Positions 1 through 9,023 are shown, numbered from the stretch's first letter. The stretch is DNA of 64,000 nt from CAVVTR01 sp963751245 (GCA_963751245.1 CAVVTR010000001.1:62001-126000), one strand, 5' to 3'. The notes: generated by a model from the letters alone, not told the origin. Translations and numbers: made by a program.

Positions 1-307
1 AGTCGCGCACGGGCAACCCCTCGTACCGGGCGGGCTCCTGCCAGCCCAGGGTGATCCCCCGCCGGGCGCGCTCGTCCAGCGCCACCCCGCGCAACGACTC
101 GCCGTCGAGCCGGATGTCCCCCTCGAACTTCTCGTAACCGGCCAGGCCCATGATGGTGCTGGCCAGGGTGGACTTCCCCGCCCCGTTGGGGCCGACCAGG
201 GCGTGGACGTGCCCCGGCCAGAAGCTGATGGAGAGATCGTCCAGGATCTTCCTGCCGCCGAGACGCATCGTGAGATTCGAGACCTCGAGCTGCCCGAGAG
301 CTTCCAT
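1..307 (-). CDS. SufC-like ABC ATPase, partial (N-terminal ~102 residues)
   Basis: The gene starts at the ATG complementary to 305-307 and runs off the left edge, so only the N-terminal part is present. The Walker A motif GPNGAGKST is intact near residue 40. Downstream residues (GYEKFEGDIRLDGESL, then ERARRGITLGWQEP) match the way SufC-type ATPases continue after Walker A, including the ERA.....F/W-Q-x-P region at the Q-loop. SufC powers the SufBCD scaffold for Fe-S cluster assembly in the cytoplasm. A SufB/SufD partner would be expected beyond the left edge. A generic ABC transporter ATPase is the main alternative, because the signature motif and Walker B are outside the window. Confidence 0.75.
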   Translation of the reverse strand, partial: MEALGQLEVSNLTMRLGGRKILDDLSISFWPGHVHALVGPNGAGKSTLASTIMGLAGYEKFEGDIRLDGESLRGVALDERARRGITLGWQEPARYEGLPVRD

Positions 308-398
308 GTGGCCCGTACTCCTCCCAGGCCGGCGGCGCGCCGCGCCGCGACCCTGCGGCGCATGCTATCCCAGCCCGGCGCCGGCCACAACGCCGCGA

Positions 399-1247
399 TC
401 AGCGCGGCCGGCGCGCGGTGAACACGCCGTAGCGCAGGGCACCCACCGCGTAGGCGGCGCGCAGGCGCAGCAGCGTCAGGGCGAAGACGCGGTTGGGGCG
501 GCGGCGGTCGAGGAGATAGGCGCGGTACCTCCGGTCGCGGAGGAGGCCCTTCGCCAGCCTCGCCAGGCACACGGACCACGTCCTCGCGACGCGGCTGGTC
601 AGGTCCTCCACCCGCTCCACCTCGAGGCCTGCGCCCTCCAGGAGCCCGGCGGCCTCCCCGGAGGTGGGAAGGGCCGCCAGCCGCCCCTCCCGGCAGATGG
701 GCTCCAGCAGACGCGACCTCCGCCAGCCTCCGGCGTCCGCCGCGGCCAGCCACGAGCAGACCACGGCGCGTCCCCCCGGCGCCAGGACCCGCCGCATCTC
801 GGCGGCGCACCGCTCCCGGTCCGCCATGTGCTCCGTGCTCTCGATGGCGATGACGGCGTCGAAGGATGCGCCGGGGAGGCCGTTGTCGAGCCAGTCGCGG
901 AGCAGGAAGACGGCGCCGCCCGTCGCCGCCGCCGCGGCGGTGGCGCGGGCCAGCTGCGCGGCCGACACCGTGACCCCGGTGACCACCGCCCCGCGCTCCC
1001 GGGCGAGCCAGCGGGCGGTGGCGCCGTAGCCGCAGCCCACGTCGCACACGCGGCCGCCGGCGGCGACCCGGGCGCGGTCCGCGACCAGGGCCACCAGGTT
1101 CTCGGCGGCCGCCTGCCGGCCCTCGCCGCGGCGCAGCCACAGCCCGTGGTGGACGTGTTCTCCCCAGATCTCCCGGTAGAAGACGTCGAGATCGTCGTAG
1201 TGCGCCGCGACCTCCGCCGCCGCCACGGCCCTGCCCGGCCCGACCAT
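399..1247 (-). CDS. class I SAM-dependent methyltransferase
   Basis: A 282-residue cytoplasmic protein with a Rossmann SAM-binding fold. Motif I VCDVGCGYGATA lies at residues 67-78, followed by the acidic-strand region, an IESTEHM post-II motif, and RVLAPGG before motif III. The N-terminal HYDDLDVFYREIWGEH..HHGLW segment resembles the tocopherol / sarcosine-dimethylglycine / cyclopropane-type small-molecule methyltransferases. The basic C-terminal tail (YRAYLLDRRRPNRVFAL) suggests contact with a membrane or hydrophobic substrate. The start has an AGAAGAGG ribosome site just upstream. The real substrate cannot be told from sequence. Confidence 0.85.
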   Translation of the reverse strand: MVGPGRAVAAAEVAAHYDDLDVFYREIWGEHVHHGLWLRRGEGRQAAAENLVALVADRARVAAGGRVCDVGCGYGATARWLARERGAVVTGVTVSAAQLARATAAAAATGGAVFLLRDWLDNGLPGASFDAVIAIESTEHMADRERCAAEMRRVLAPGGRAVVCSWLAAADAGGWRRSRLLEPICREGRLAALPTSGEAAGLLEGAGLEVERVEDLTSRVARTWSVCLARLAKGLLRDRRYRAYLLDRRRPNRVFALTLLRLRAAYAVGALRYGVFTARRPR

Positions 1248-1322
1248 GCCTCTTCTACCGGAGCGGGGCGGGGACCCATTCCCCGCGGGCCCCGCCGGGG
1301 CGAGGGCTGCGCCGTGGCGGCG

Positions 1323-2830
1323 TCAGCGCGGCTTCTCGATGCGCGCGATCTCGTCCGGCGTGAACCCCAGCGCCGCCAGGTCCAGCACGCCGTGGGGAGA
1401 GTGGCAGTCCCGACACCCCAGGCCCATCCGCTTGATGCCGTGGTTGACCGAGATGTAGGACGTTCCCGGGCACCTTCATCGGCCATCCACCCGCCGCTCC
1501 ACTTCAGCCCCATGGACTCGTACGGTCGCATGCCGGCGTCGATGGCCGCCTTCACGTCTCCGGTGTCGTTGTAGACCTCGCGGTTGGGGGCGAGGAGGAG
1601 CGGGAACTCCGCCATGCCCGCCTCGGCCCGGATGAACTCCATTCCGGGCGCCTGCCACATCTTGAGCGTCTTGTCGAAGAGCAGGATCTGGGCCAGGGCG
1701 CGGACGGGGTAGAGCTTCGCCCCGTCGGTGGTGCGGGACGCGGTGGCGAACGCCATCCAGCTCTGGGCGTCGGCCTGCCCTGCCGTGTTGGGTACCCGCC
1801 ACATGGCGTCGGGCGCGCCCCGCCGGATTGTCACCGTGGGCACCCAGATCCCGGCGATGGAGGGGATCCCGTCGTACCGGGAGAGCTCGCTGTAGGCACC
1901 CGTGCTGTCGTCCTTCACGGGCTTGCCCCAGTCCTCGCCGACGATTCCGGACACGCTCGGAACGTGGCACATCTGGCAGGAGATCCTGGTGACGTGGGCG
2001 TCCAGGAACCCCCCCGCCGCGCCGCGGTGCGGCGAGCGCCCGTGGCAGTTGGCGCACGCGACGCTGACGTCGGGCAGGTCGTTGGCGACCATGTCCGATT
2101 CGGCCTGTCCCTTGGCGATCTTGTGCCTGGTGGTGAGGTGGCAGGCCGTGCACGGCAGCCCCGCGGCGGCGTGGACGTCGTTGGTCGGGGTGTACGGGGT
2201 GCCCCGCTTGTAGTCCAGGGAGAACGAGTGCTCGTGGCAGCGCAGGCAGGCCTCCGCGGTGGGCACCCGGGTGATGGACAGCGCCGCCGCCAGGCTCGTG
2301 TCCTGTCCCCAGTGTTTGCTTCCGCCGGCATCGGTCACCAGGGTCCTGCGGACCTTCATGTCGTACGACCCGGCGTGGCAGACCAGGCAGTCCACGGTGT
2401 TCGCCTCGGCCTCGGTGGCCTCCCTGCCGGGGGGCAGCGGCGGCGAGGGGAGCGCGGCGATGTGGCACATGCCGCAGCCGGCGGACTCCGCGGTGAACCT
2501 CCCCTTCGTCGACGCCGTCCAGTTGGACAGCGCGGTGCTTCCGGCCAGGGCACACTCACGGTTGACCATCCCCCACCACGTGCCGTCGGGAAGCCCCTTG
2601 ACGTTGCGCACCTGGGAAGCGGCGTACCAGTGGACCGAGTGGGTGACCTCGCCGAGGGCGTCCGAGTGGCACATGGCGCAGGTCTGCGGGCCCTGGTAGC
2701 CGTTGTCCCGCATCACCTCGGCCCCCGGGTGGACCCACAGCTCGAGGGATCCCCTCCCCTCCTGCCCTGCTGCGATGCCGGGCACGGTGGCGAGCACGGC
2801 CACGATCACGATTGAGAACTGGGTCTTCAC
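1323..2830 (-). CDS. exported octaheme c-type cytochrome (frameshifted near its C-terminus)
   Basis: The GTG start (2828-2830) sits 4 nt after GGGGAGG and opens a clear Sec signal peptide (VKTQFSIVIVAVLATVPGIA, cleavage near AAG). Seven CXXCH heme motifs lie in one frame: CAMCH at about residue 51, CGMCH 119, CLVCH 148, CLRCH 195, CTACH 227, CANCH 259 and CQMCH 285. An eighth, CRDCH, is in the +1 shifted frame near 1410, followed by a natural end (LGFTPDEIARIEKPR, stop at 1323). The shift is near 1470, after KWSGGWMADEG, in a stretch with short C and G runs, so a sequencing error or a recent indel is likely. Eight hemes, spacing and length suit the tetrathionate/hydroxylamine-type octaheme family, but I cannot assign the substrate. 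It would act in the periplasm. Confidence 0.8.
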
Positions 2831-3064
2831 GACGCCTCCCCGGATCCTCCGCGTCGCGAGTTCGCGACACGTTCCCCGCTTCGTCGCGGCGCCGTCGCCA
2901 CCTTGCGCTCCCAATCACAAGACCGGGCGGCGCGACGCCATTCTTCCCATCCCGCAGAGAGCCGATCCTGGCTCCGGTAACCCGCGGCACGGCGGAGCAC
3001 ATTCCGCCCCGGACCGGCGAGGAATTCCTCTCCCCCGGCGGCGTTGGCGAGGACGGAGAGGCTC

Positions 3065-3847
3065 ATGGTGACGATGCGGCGTGCCCCGCTCCTTCTCGTT
3101 GCGGCGATCGCCCTGGCAGCGGCCGCCCCGGCGGCGGGCGCCGGGCCCGCCGCATTCGGCGCCGGCACCATCCTGCGTGCCATGGCGCGTCTGGACCACG
3201 CCTTCGTCCCCGCGCTCCTGGCCACCACCCACGACGAGGGAGGCCCGGCGACGGCCGCGGTCGCCCGGCTGGAGCGCTCCTGGACGCGCTTCGCGGCGCG
3301 CTGGCGGGGGGCCGGGGCCGGCGATCCCCGCTGGGACGGAGATCTCGATGCGGTGGGTCACGACATCGCCGACGCGCAGCGCTTCCTCCGCGCCGCACGG
3401 CCCCGGGCCGCGGCCGCGAGCCTCGAGGCCGCGCGCGAGCGGCTGGCCGGGCTCCGCCATCGCCACCACCTCGACTACTTCCTCGATGCCCTCGCGGCGT
3501 GCCGCGGCCCCGTGGACGCCATCGCCCGCCTCGGCGAGGAGCTCGAGGCCCGCAACGTCGAGCAGAGCGACCTCTCCCTGCTGACCGGGCGGCTGCTCCC
3601 GGCCGCCCGGAGCGGTCTCCGCCGCGCACGCGAGGCCACGCTGGACAACGCGGTCTTCAGGCTCTCGCCCCAGCGGCTCGACCAGGTGGCCCCGCTCCTC
3701 GAGGAGGAGGGCCGGGAGCTCGACCGCCTGCAGGCCGCCCTGGACAAGGGCGACACCTCCGAGCTCGGCGTCCTGGCCCAGGCCCCCCGGGAGCCCTGCG
3801 ACCGGCTCTACTCCCTCTTCGGCGCCGGCGAGACCAGTGGGCCCTGA
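3065..3847 (+). CDS. exported alpha-helical protein of unknown function
   Basis: A 260-residue protein with an N-terminal signal peptide (basic MVTMRRAP, then a Leu/Ala core ending in AGAGPAA). The remainder is rich in Ala, Leu, Arg and Glu and predicted to be almost entirely helical, consistent with a periplasmic helical bundle. No CXXCH motif is present, so it is not a cytochrome c' despite the bundle-like look. Two cysteines (ACRG and EPCD) could form a disulfide. It is divergent from the octaheme cytochrome, with about 230 bp between the two starts, so the two may share a regulatory region. The start was chosen for the GGAGAGG site just before ATG 3065. I do not recognise the family. Confidence 0.6.
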   Translation: MVTMRRAPLLLVAAIALAAAAPAAGAGPAAFGAGTILRAMARLDHAFVPALLATTHDEGGPATAAVARLERSWTRFAARWRGAGAGDPRWDGDLDAVGHDIADAQRFLRAARPRAAAASLEAARERLAGLRHRHHLDYFLDALAACRGPVDAIARLGEELEARNVEQSDLSLLTGRLLPAARSGLRRAREATLDNAVFRLSPQRLDQVAPLLEEEGRELDRLQAALDKGDTSELGVLAQAPREPCDRLYSLFGAGETSGP

Positions 3848-3861
3848 CGCCTTCGCGGCGG

Positions 3862-4631
3862 TCAGCCGGAGTGGCCGGCCGCGGCGAGCAGGGCCTCGTT
3901 GGCGGGCGCGGGCAGAGCGTGGCTGCGGGCCAGCCGGACGACGGCGGCGTTCCGGAGCTCCAGCGCCTTCGGCGCCCCCGCCGTGACCCACGAGAGCGGC
4001 GCCGCCGCCTCCAGGAAACCCGCCCACCGCTCCCCCACCTGCGGCGGGACCCCGAGCACGGTGGCGCAGACGCTCACGGCCTCGGCGAACACCGCCTCCG
4101 CCTCGGCGGGCCGGTCGCTCAGGTAGCACCCCAGGGAGCAGCCGCGGACGGCGAGGGGAAGGCCGACGACGCAGTTGAAGCCCATCTTGTCGGCCTCGAG
4201 GCCGCGGAAGTCCCGCCCGTCCACCTCAACGGCCTCGAGCCCCCCTGCGGTCAGCGCGCCGGCGAGGCCGGCCGCGGCCGGCCCGGCGAGAGGGCTGGGC
4301 GGAGGACCCGGAAGAAGTCTCCCTTGGAGGTGAACCAGCACAGCCCCCGCGTGGACCCGGGAAAGCCCTCGATGAGGGGGCGGATCCAGCCGTTCTGGAC
4401 GAAGACGAGCCGGCCGGGGGGCACCGGCGCGAGCCGCGCCGCCACCGCCGCCAGGCTCTCCTCGCGCACGCACACCAGCCGCAGCGCCTCCGAGGGCTCC
4501 AGCGCCTCGTCCCATCCCTGCTCCCGCGTCACGCCGGCCGCCTCCACACCCGCCCGGCGGAGAGCGCCGTGGAGGCGCCGCCCCACCTCGCCCATGCCGA
4601 TCACGAACACGCGGAGCGCGGGAGGAGCCAT
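3862..4631 (-). CDS. ketopantoate-reductase-like NAD(P)-binding protein, frameshifted
   Basis: The N-terminal part (from ATG 4629-4631) has the dinucleotide-binding fingerprint RVFVIGMGEVGRRL. It then carries strands typical of 6-phosphogluconate/ketopantoate reductase folds and a segment FVQNGWIRPLIEGFPG matching the E/Q-N-G loop of PanE-type enzymes. Near 4295 the frame changes: after FFRVLRP the continuation is SPLAGPAAAGLAG in the other frame, which runs to a normal C-terminus with a K..N helix (ADKMGFNCVVGLPLA). Joined, the product is about 255 residues, slightly short for PanE. The break is beside G and C runs, so sequencing error is plausible. A bona fide PanE candidate lies at 57044-58000, so this may be a paralog with another substrate. 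Confidence 0.6.
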
Positions 4632-4788
4632 GGCCCCATGGTGGGACCCTCCCGGCCCGGGCGCAAGGACGGCGGCGTGGCGCCGTGTAAAATGCCGACA
4701 GCACTTCACGGCCACCGCAGCTCCCGGTCCCGGAGACGCCGCGCGCCCCGGCGACGGCGGCCGGCAGCGGGGAAGGAGGAGAGACGCT

Positions 4789-5253
4789 GTGCTGAAAGCA
4801 CTCCTGCGCACCGACAACGACGTCACCGCCCTGGTGCTCCGGCTGACCCTGGGGATCGTCATGTTCCCCCACGGCGCTCAGAAGGTGCTGGGGTGGTTCG
4901 GCGGCTACGGCCTGCCCGGCACGTGGCACTTCTTCACCCAGCAGATGGGCATCCCCGCCGTCTTCGCCGCTCTCGCCATCGCCGCCGAGTTCCTCGGCTC
5001 CCTCGGGCTCATCGTGGGCTTCCTGGGCCGCGTGGCGGCGTTCGGGATCGGCGTCGAGATGGTGGTCGCCGCCGTCATGGTGCACCTCCCGAACGGCTTC
5101 TTCATGAACTGGACGGGGAAGCAGGCCGGCGAGGGCATCGAGTACCACATCCTGGTCGTGGGCATCGCCCTCGCGCTCCTGATCCGGGGCAGCGGCGCGC
5201 TGTCCGTCGACCGCGCCATCAGCCGCCGGCAGGGCTCGCGGCTGTCCCTGTAG
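4789..5253 (+). CDS. DoxX family membrane protein
   Basis: A 154-residue protein with four predicted membrane helices. It shows the typical start of the family (LVLRLTLGIVMFPHGAQKVLGWFGG) and the AEFLGSLGLIVGFLGR helix. DoxX proteins are small quinone-associated or redox-related inner-membrane proteins; the biochemical role of most is unsettled. The start GTG 4789 follows AGGAGGA by about 8 nt. An AT-rich TGTAAAAT at 4686-4693 is a candidate -10 element for this gene. The gene is divergent from the ketopantoate-reductase-like gene and convergent with the RNase HII-like gene, leaving 3 nt between stops. Confidence 0.85.
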   Translation: MLKALLRTDNDVTALVLRLTLGIVMFPHGAQKVLGWFGGYGLPGTWHFFTQQMGIPAVFAALAIAAEFLGSLGLIVGFLGRVAAFGIGVEMVVAAVMVHLPNGFFMNWTGKQAGEGIEYHILVVGIALALLIRGSGALSVDRAISRRQGSRLSL

Positions 5254-5256
5254 TCC

Positions 5257-6228
5257 TCAGCGCTGCCGGATGAGGTCCTCGCGGCGCACCCCGAGGGCGG
5301 CCATGGCCGGGCCGATCTCCGCGATGAAGCGCCGCCCGTCCTCGACGTAGCCCGCGGTGGGCCCGAGGCCGGGGACGTGGCGCCGCCAGAAGCCGTTGAA
5401 CTGCTCCATGAGCAGCTCGCGGGTGTACTTCGCGGTCATGGAGGCGAGCGCCACCGGGAGCTGCAGCGCCTCGCCGCCCACCACGAAGTGCACCTCGACC
5501 GGGTGGGCGGCGCCGTCGAGCCGGTACGCGCTCCACGCGTCGTCCTCCCGGATCACCCAGGGGAAGCAGCCCGGCAGCGCCCGCTGGAGCGCCCCGAGGT
5601 AGCGCTTGCGCCCCCCCTGCCGGTCGGCGAACACCACGACCGGCTCGCCGTCGGCCAGCGCCACCGCCTCGCCGAGGAGCTCCGCCACCAGGCCGAAGAG
5701 CACCGCGGCCTTGTTGCCGGTCGCGGCGACGCGGCGGTTGTACTCCCCTTCGAAGAGGGGCCGGCAGTGCAGCCCTGCCGGCTCCACCCCCGCCGCCGCC
5801 ATCCGCTCCGCGAGCACCGCCGCGGCGGCCTCGACCTCCGCGGCCGCCACCGTGTGGGGCAGCGGCTGGTCGCACGCGCCGTACCAGGGGTGGCGCCGGG
5901 CCGCCTCGCGTCCGCCCGGGGCGACGCGGTCCAGCAGGTCCGCCAGCGACCGCGGCGCCGGGACCGAGCCGCCCAGCGCGGCCAGGACGCCCCGCTCCAG
6001 GTGGAACAGGCGCCCCGGACCGCGAGAGCCCCCGTGGAGCCGCTTGCTGTCGGCGATGGGGAGCGGCCCCCGCCGTCCGGCGGGCCGGCGCGAGACCGCC
6101 GGGGACAGCACGTCCCACAGCGGCGTGGAGACCAGGGCAGCGGGCACGCGGAACGCCGCGGAGGCCACCGTCAGCGGGCCCAGAACCGGGCCGAAGCCGG
6201 CCTCGTCGATGCCGACGATCACCGTCAC
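5257..6228 (-). CDS. long, divergent RNase HII-like protein
   Basis: About 323 residues, against roughly 200-220 for ordinary RNase HII. The hallmark N-terminal motif is VGIDEAGFGPVLGPL, where RNase HII normally has G-x-DEAGRGP.aGP; Asp and Glu are kept but the Arg of the GRG loop is Phe. A second core motif (IADSKRLH) matches the D-S-K-x-L region. The C-terminal ASMTAKYTRELLMEQFNGFW resembles the A-S-x-x-A-K-x-x-R-D helix. A large insertion lies between them. The GRG loop recognises the ribonucleotide at RNA-DNA junctions, so its change suggests altered specificity. The start is GTG 6226-6228 or the GTG two codons later; neither has a strong ribosome site. Confidence 0.7.
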   Translation of the reverse strand: MTVIVGIDEAGFGPVLGPLTVASAAFRVPAALVSTPLWDVLSPAVSRRPAGRRGPLPIADSKRLHGGSRGPGRLFHLERGVLAALGGSVPAPRSLADLLDRVAPGGREAARRHPWYGACDQPLPHTVAAAEVEAAAAVLAERMAAAGVEPAGLHCRPLFEGEYNRRVAATGNKAAVLFGLVAELLGEAVALADGEPVVVFADRQGGRKRYLGALQRALPGCFPWVIREDDAWSAYRLDGAAHPVEVHFVVGGEALQLPVALASMTAKYTRELLMEQFNGFWRRHVPGLGPTAGYVEDGRRFIAEIGPAMAALGVRREDLIRQR

Positions 6229-6398
6229 GGACGCCGTCCGGAAGCAGTCTGCATGGTCAGCGGAGCTTAGCGCAGAATGCCGGTGCCCCGCCCTCCGTTG
6301 CACGACACGAGACACCGGAGCGGGGCACCACGGGATCACGGCGACGGCCGGCGCGGCCGGGCGGCCCGGACCCGGCGGCGTGCGCCGCGGGAGGGGCC

Positions 6399-6674
6399 AT
6401 GACGCTCTTTTCCTTCATCATCATCCTCATCATCGCCGGGATCTGCGGCGCGCTGGGCCAGGCCATCACCGGGTACTCGAGGGGAGGGTGCCTGGTCTCC
6501 ATCGCCCTGGGGTTCATCGGCGCCCTCATCGGCTTCTGGATCGCCCGGGCGTTGCGTCTCCCCGAGATCTTCGCCGTCCAGGTGGGGCAGGCGAGGTTCC
6601 CGGTGATCTGGTCGATCATCGGCTCCGCGGTCTTCGTCGCCGTCTTGAGCCTCATCAGCCGCCGCCGCACCTGA
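6399..6674 (+). CDS. GlsB/YeaQ/YmgE-type small membrane protein
   Basis: A 91-residue protein with three hydrophobic segments and the family pattern of Gly-rich helices (IIAGICGALGQAITG, then ALGFIGALIGFWIAR). These proteins were called transglycosylase-associated and are linked to general or envelope stress; the activity is not established. It has a longer middle loop (RLPEIFAVQVGQARFPV) than the E. coli members. The upstream 170 bp separate it from the divergent RNase HII-like gene. A GGGAGGGGCC site precedes the ATG. Confidence 0.8.
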   Translation: MTLFSFIIILIIAGICGALGQAITGYSRGGCLVSIALGFIGALIGFWIARALRLPEIFAVQVGQARFPVIWSIIGSAVFVAVLSLISRRRT

Positions 6675-6719
6675 AGCGGCGGGCCCGGGAACGGGTACCA
6701 TCCCGACGAGGAGAACGGC

Positions 6720-7514
6720 ATGCCCCAACCCCCCTCCGTCTGGGCCGAAGAGTTCCGGACCCGTGCCTACGAGGTGGACGCCGGCGGCCTCGCCTCGCCG
6801 CTCACGGTGTGCAACTGGCTGCAGGAAGCCGCGGGCAACCACGCCGACGCCCTGGGCTGGTCGGTGGACAGCCTGGCGCCGCTGGGGCTGACGTGGGTGC
6901 TCTCGCGGCTCCACCTGGAGATCACCCGTCTCCCCGCCTGGCGCGAGCTGGTGAGCGTGAGGACCTGGCCCGCGGGCACCCGCCGCCTGTACGCGCTGCG
7001 CGAGTTCACCATCGCCGACGCGGCGGGCGGCACCGTGGCGCGGGCGACCAGCGCGTGGCTCATCATCGACCTCGCCTCGCGACGGCCTTCGCGCCCGCCC
7101 GGGGAGATCTCGGAGATCGCGAGCCGCTGTCCCGGACGCGTCCTCGAGGACGACTTCCCGCGCCTGCCGGAGCCCGGGGACGCGGACGGCGACGCGCAGG
7201 CGGCCTTCCGGGTGCGCTGGTCGGACCTCGACATGAACGGCCACGCGAACAACGTCCGCGTCATCGGCTGGGTGCTCGAGACCGCGGGCGCCGAGCGCCT
7301 CGCCCAGCGCTCCCTGACCGGGCTGGAGGTCGATTTCCGCGGCGAGTCGCGGGCCGGCGACGGGATCCAGGGCTGGGCCGCCGACGGCGGCGACGGGCTC
7401 GTCCACCGGCTCGCGCGCAGCGGAGACGGCCGCGAGGTGGCCCGCGCGGTGACCCGCTGGGCCCCCGCCCGTTCCGGAACAGGCCGCGCCGGGATGCCGT
7501 TGGCACAGGGGTAG
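6720..7514 (+). CDS. acyl-ACP thioesterase family protein
   Basis: A 264-residue double hot-dog protein. The N-terminal part has RTRAYEVDAGGLASPLTVCNWLQEAAGNHADALGW cut by the usual helix. The second hot-dog repeat contains VRWSDLDMNGHANNVRVIGW, the D-x-N-x-H-x-N pattern that carries the catalytic Asp/Asn/His of plant FatA/FatB and bacterial acyl-ACP thioesterases. It should hydrolyse long-chain acyl-ACP to free fatty acid in the cytoplasm. GAGGAGAACGGC precedes the ATG, and a TACCAT at 6696-6701 could be a -10 element. It leads a co-directional run with the aldo/keto reductase and ferredoxin, without sign of shared function. Confidence 0.85.
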   Translation: MPQPPSVWAEEFRTRAYEVDAGGLASPLTVCNWLQEAAGNHADALGWSVDSLAPLGLTWVLSRLHLEITRLPAWRELVSVRTWPAGTRRLYALREFTIADAAGGTVARATSAWLIIDLASRRPSRPPGEISEIASRCPGRVLEDDFPRLPEPGDADGDAQAAFRVRWSDLDMNGHANNVRVIGWVLETAGAERLAQRSLTGLEVDFRGESRAGDGIQGWAADGGDGLVHRLARSGDGREVARAVTRWAPARSGTGRAGMPLAQG

Positions 7515-7578
7515 CGGGCCCGACCGGCCCCACCGGCCGCGGACGGCCTCCACCGGGATTCGAGAGGAGAGCACGCCG

Positions 7579-8604
7579 ATGAACTACCGTCGACTGGGCA
7601 GCACCGGCCTGAAGGTGTCCGAGCTCTGCCTGGGCACCATGACGTTCGGGTCCCGCTTCTTCAACATCGGCGCCGTCGACCAGCAGCTGGCGAACGCGAT
7701 GGTCGTGAAGGCCCTGGAGCACGGGGTGAACTTCTTCGACACCGCGGACGTGTACTCCTACGGCGAGTCCGAGACGTTGCTGGGCCGGGCGCTGCAGCAC
7801 GCCCGGGCCGACCGCGACGCCGTGGTGGTCGCGACCAAGGTGCGGGGCGCCATGAGCGAGGCGGCGACGAGGGGCAGCGGGGACCCCAACAACGTGGGGC
7901 TGTCCCGCAAGCACATCATCGCCTCGTGCGAGGCCAGCCTGAGACGGCTCGACACCGACCACGTCGACCTCTACCAGGTCCACGGATGGGACGCCGCCGC
8001 CCCCGTCGAGGAGGCGCTCCGCGCCCTCGACGACCTGGTCCGGCAGGGGAAGGTTCGCTACGTCGGCTGCTCCAACTGGGCGGCACGGCAGATCGCCCGC
8101 GCGGTCACCCTGGCCGGCGAGCGCGGCTGGGAGCGCTTCGTCTCGCTCCAGGCGTACTACTCCCTGGCCTGCCGGGACCTGGAGCACGAGCTGCTGCCGC
8201 TGTGCCGCGAGGAGGGCCTGGGCGTGCTGCCGTGGTCGCCCCTGGCCGGCGGCCTCCTGACCGGCAAGTACCGCCGCGGCGCCTCCGGGCCCGAGGGCGC
8301 CCGCCGCACGGGCTTCGACTTCCCGCCCGTGGACCCGCGGGCGTTCGACGCGGTGGACGCCCTCGATGCCGTGGCCTCCGCCCGCAGCGCCTCGATCCCC
8401 CAGATCGCGCTGGCGTGGCTGCTCGCCCGGCCGGGGGTCACCTCGGTGATCATCGGCGCCCGCACCATGGCCCAGCTCGAGGACAACCTCGGCGCCGCCG
8501 GCATGGCGCTCTCCGACGAGGAGACGGCCCGGCTCTCCGCACCCACCGACCCCCCCGTGCTCTATCCGCAGTGGATGATCCAGCGGCAGAACGCGGGGCG
8601 TTGA
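7579..8604 (+). CDS. aldo/keto reductase
   Basis: A 341-residue (beta/alpha)8 NADPH-dependent oxidoreductase beginning MNYRRLGSTGLKVSELCLGTMTFG, the standard family opening. The catalytic tetrad is visible: Asp and Tyr in FFDTADVYSYG, Lys in VVATKVRG and His in YQVHGWD. The C-terminal NADP-binding segment TSVIIGARTMAQLEDNLGA is intact. It resembles the YajO/Tas and voltage-gated-channel-beta-subunit-like groups that act on aldehydes or hydroxyketones. An AGAGGAGAGC site lies before the ATG. The ferredoxin gene follows 26 nt later and is probably co-transcribed. Confidence 0.9.
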   Translation: MNYRRLGSTGLKVSELCLGTMTFGSRFFNIGAVDQQLANAMVVKALEHGVNFFDTADVYSYGESETLLGRALQHARADRDAVVVATKVRGAMSEAATRGSGDPNNVGLSRKHIIASCEASLRRLDTDHVDLYQVHGWDAAAPVEEALRALDDLVRQGKVRYVGCSNWAARQIARAVTLAGERGWERFVSLQAYYSLACRDLEHELLPLCREEGLGVLPWSPLAGGLLTGKYRRGASGPEGARRTGFDFPPVDPRAFDAVDALDAVASARSASIPQIALAWLLARPGVTSVIIGARTMAQLEDNLGAAGMALSDEETARLSAPTDPPVLYPQWMIQRQNAGR

Positions 8605-8630
8605 CGAGAGACATCGACCTGGAGGAGCCC

Positions 8631-9023
8631 ATGGAACCGTTCCGTTACCACGTCTACGTCTGCACCCAGGAAAAGCCCGAGGGCATGCCCTGCTGCGCGG
8701 CCAACGGCAGCGCGGCGGTGGTGGAGGCGCTGCGCGCCGCCGTCGGCAGGGCCGGCCTCGACAACGAGGTCCAGGTCACCACCTCGGGCTCCCTGGGGCT
8801 GTGCGAGCGCGGCCCCAACGTCGTCGTCTACCCCGAGGGCGTGTGGTACTCGCGGGTGCGCGTGGAGGACGTGGAGGAGATCGTGCGGGAGCACCTCGCC
8901 GGGGGCCGGCCCGTGGCGCGGCTCCTCAGCGGCGAGCCGGCGGCGCTCAGGGAGGAGATCCTCGAGAACAAGAGACGCTTCCTCGCCGCCATGAAGGCGC
9001 GGGCGGACGGCGCCTCCCGCTGA
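8631..9023 (+). CDS. thioredoxin-fold [2Fe-2S] ferredoxin
   Basis: A 130-residue protein with the thioredoxin-like ferredoxin pattern: Cys11 in YVCTQEKPEGMPCC, then paired cysteines at 21-22, and a C-terminal GSLGLCERGPNVVVYPEG loop. Classical members have C-x3-C in that last loop; here the first of the two is Ser (GSLGLC), while an additional Cys sits next to Cys21. Four cysteines are therefore still available, in a shifted arrangement. The protein is cytoplasmic and soluble, with a charged helical C-terminal extension. The ATG follows GGAGGAGCCC. The electron partner is unknown; co-transcription with the aldo/keto reductase is likely but may be coincidental. Confidence 0.85.
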   Translation: MEPFRYHVYVCTQEKPEGMPCCAANGSAAVVEALRAAVGRAGLDNEVQVTTSGSLGLCERGPNVVVYPEGVWYSRVRVEDVEEIVREHLAGGRPVARLLSGEPAALREEILENKRRFLAAMKARADGASR

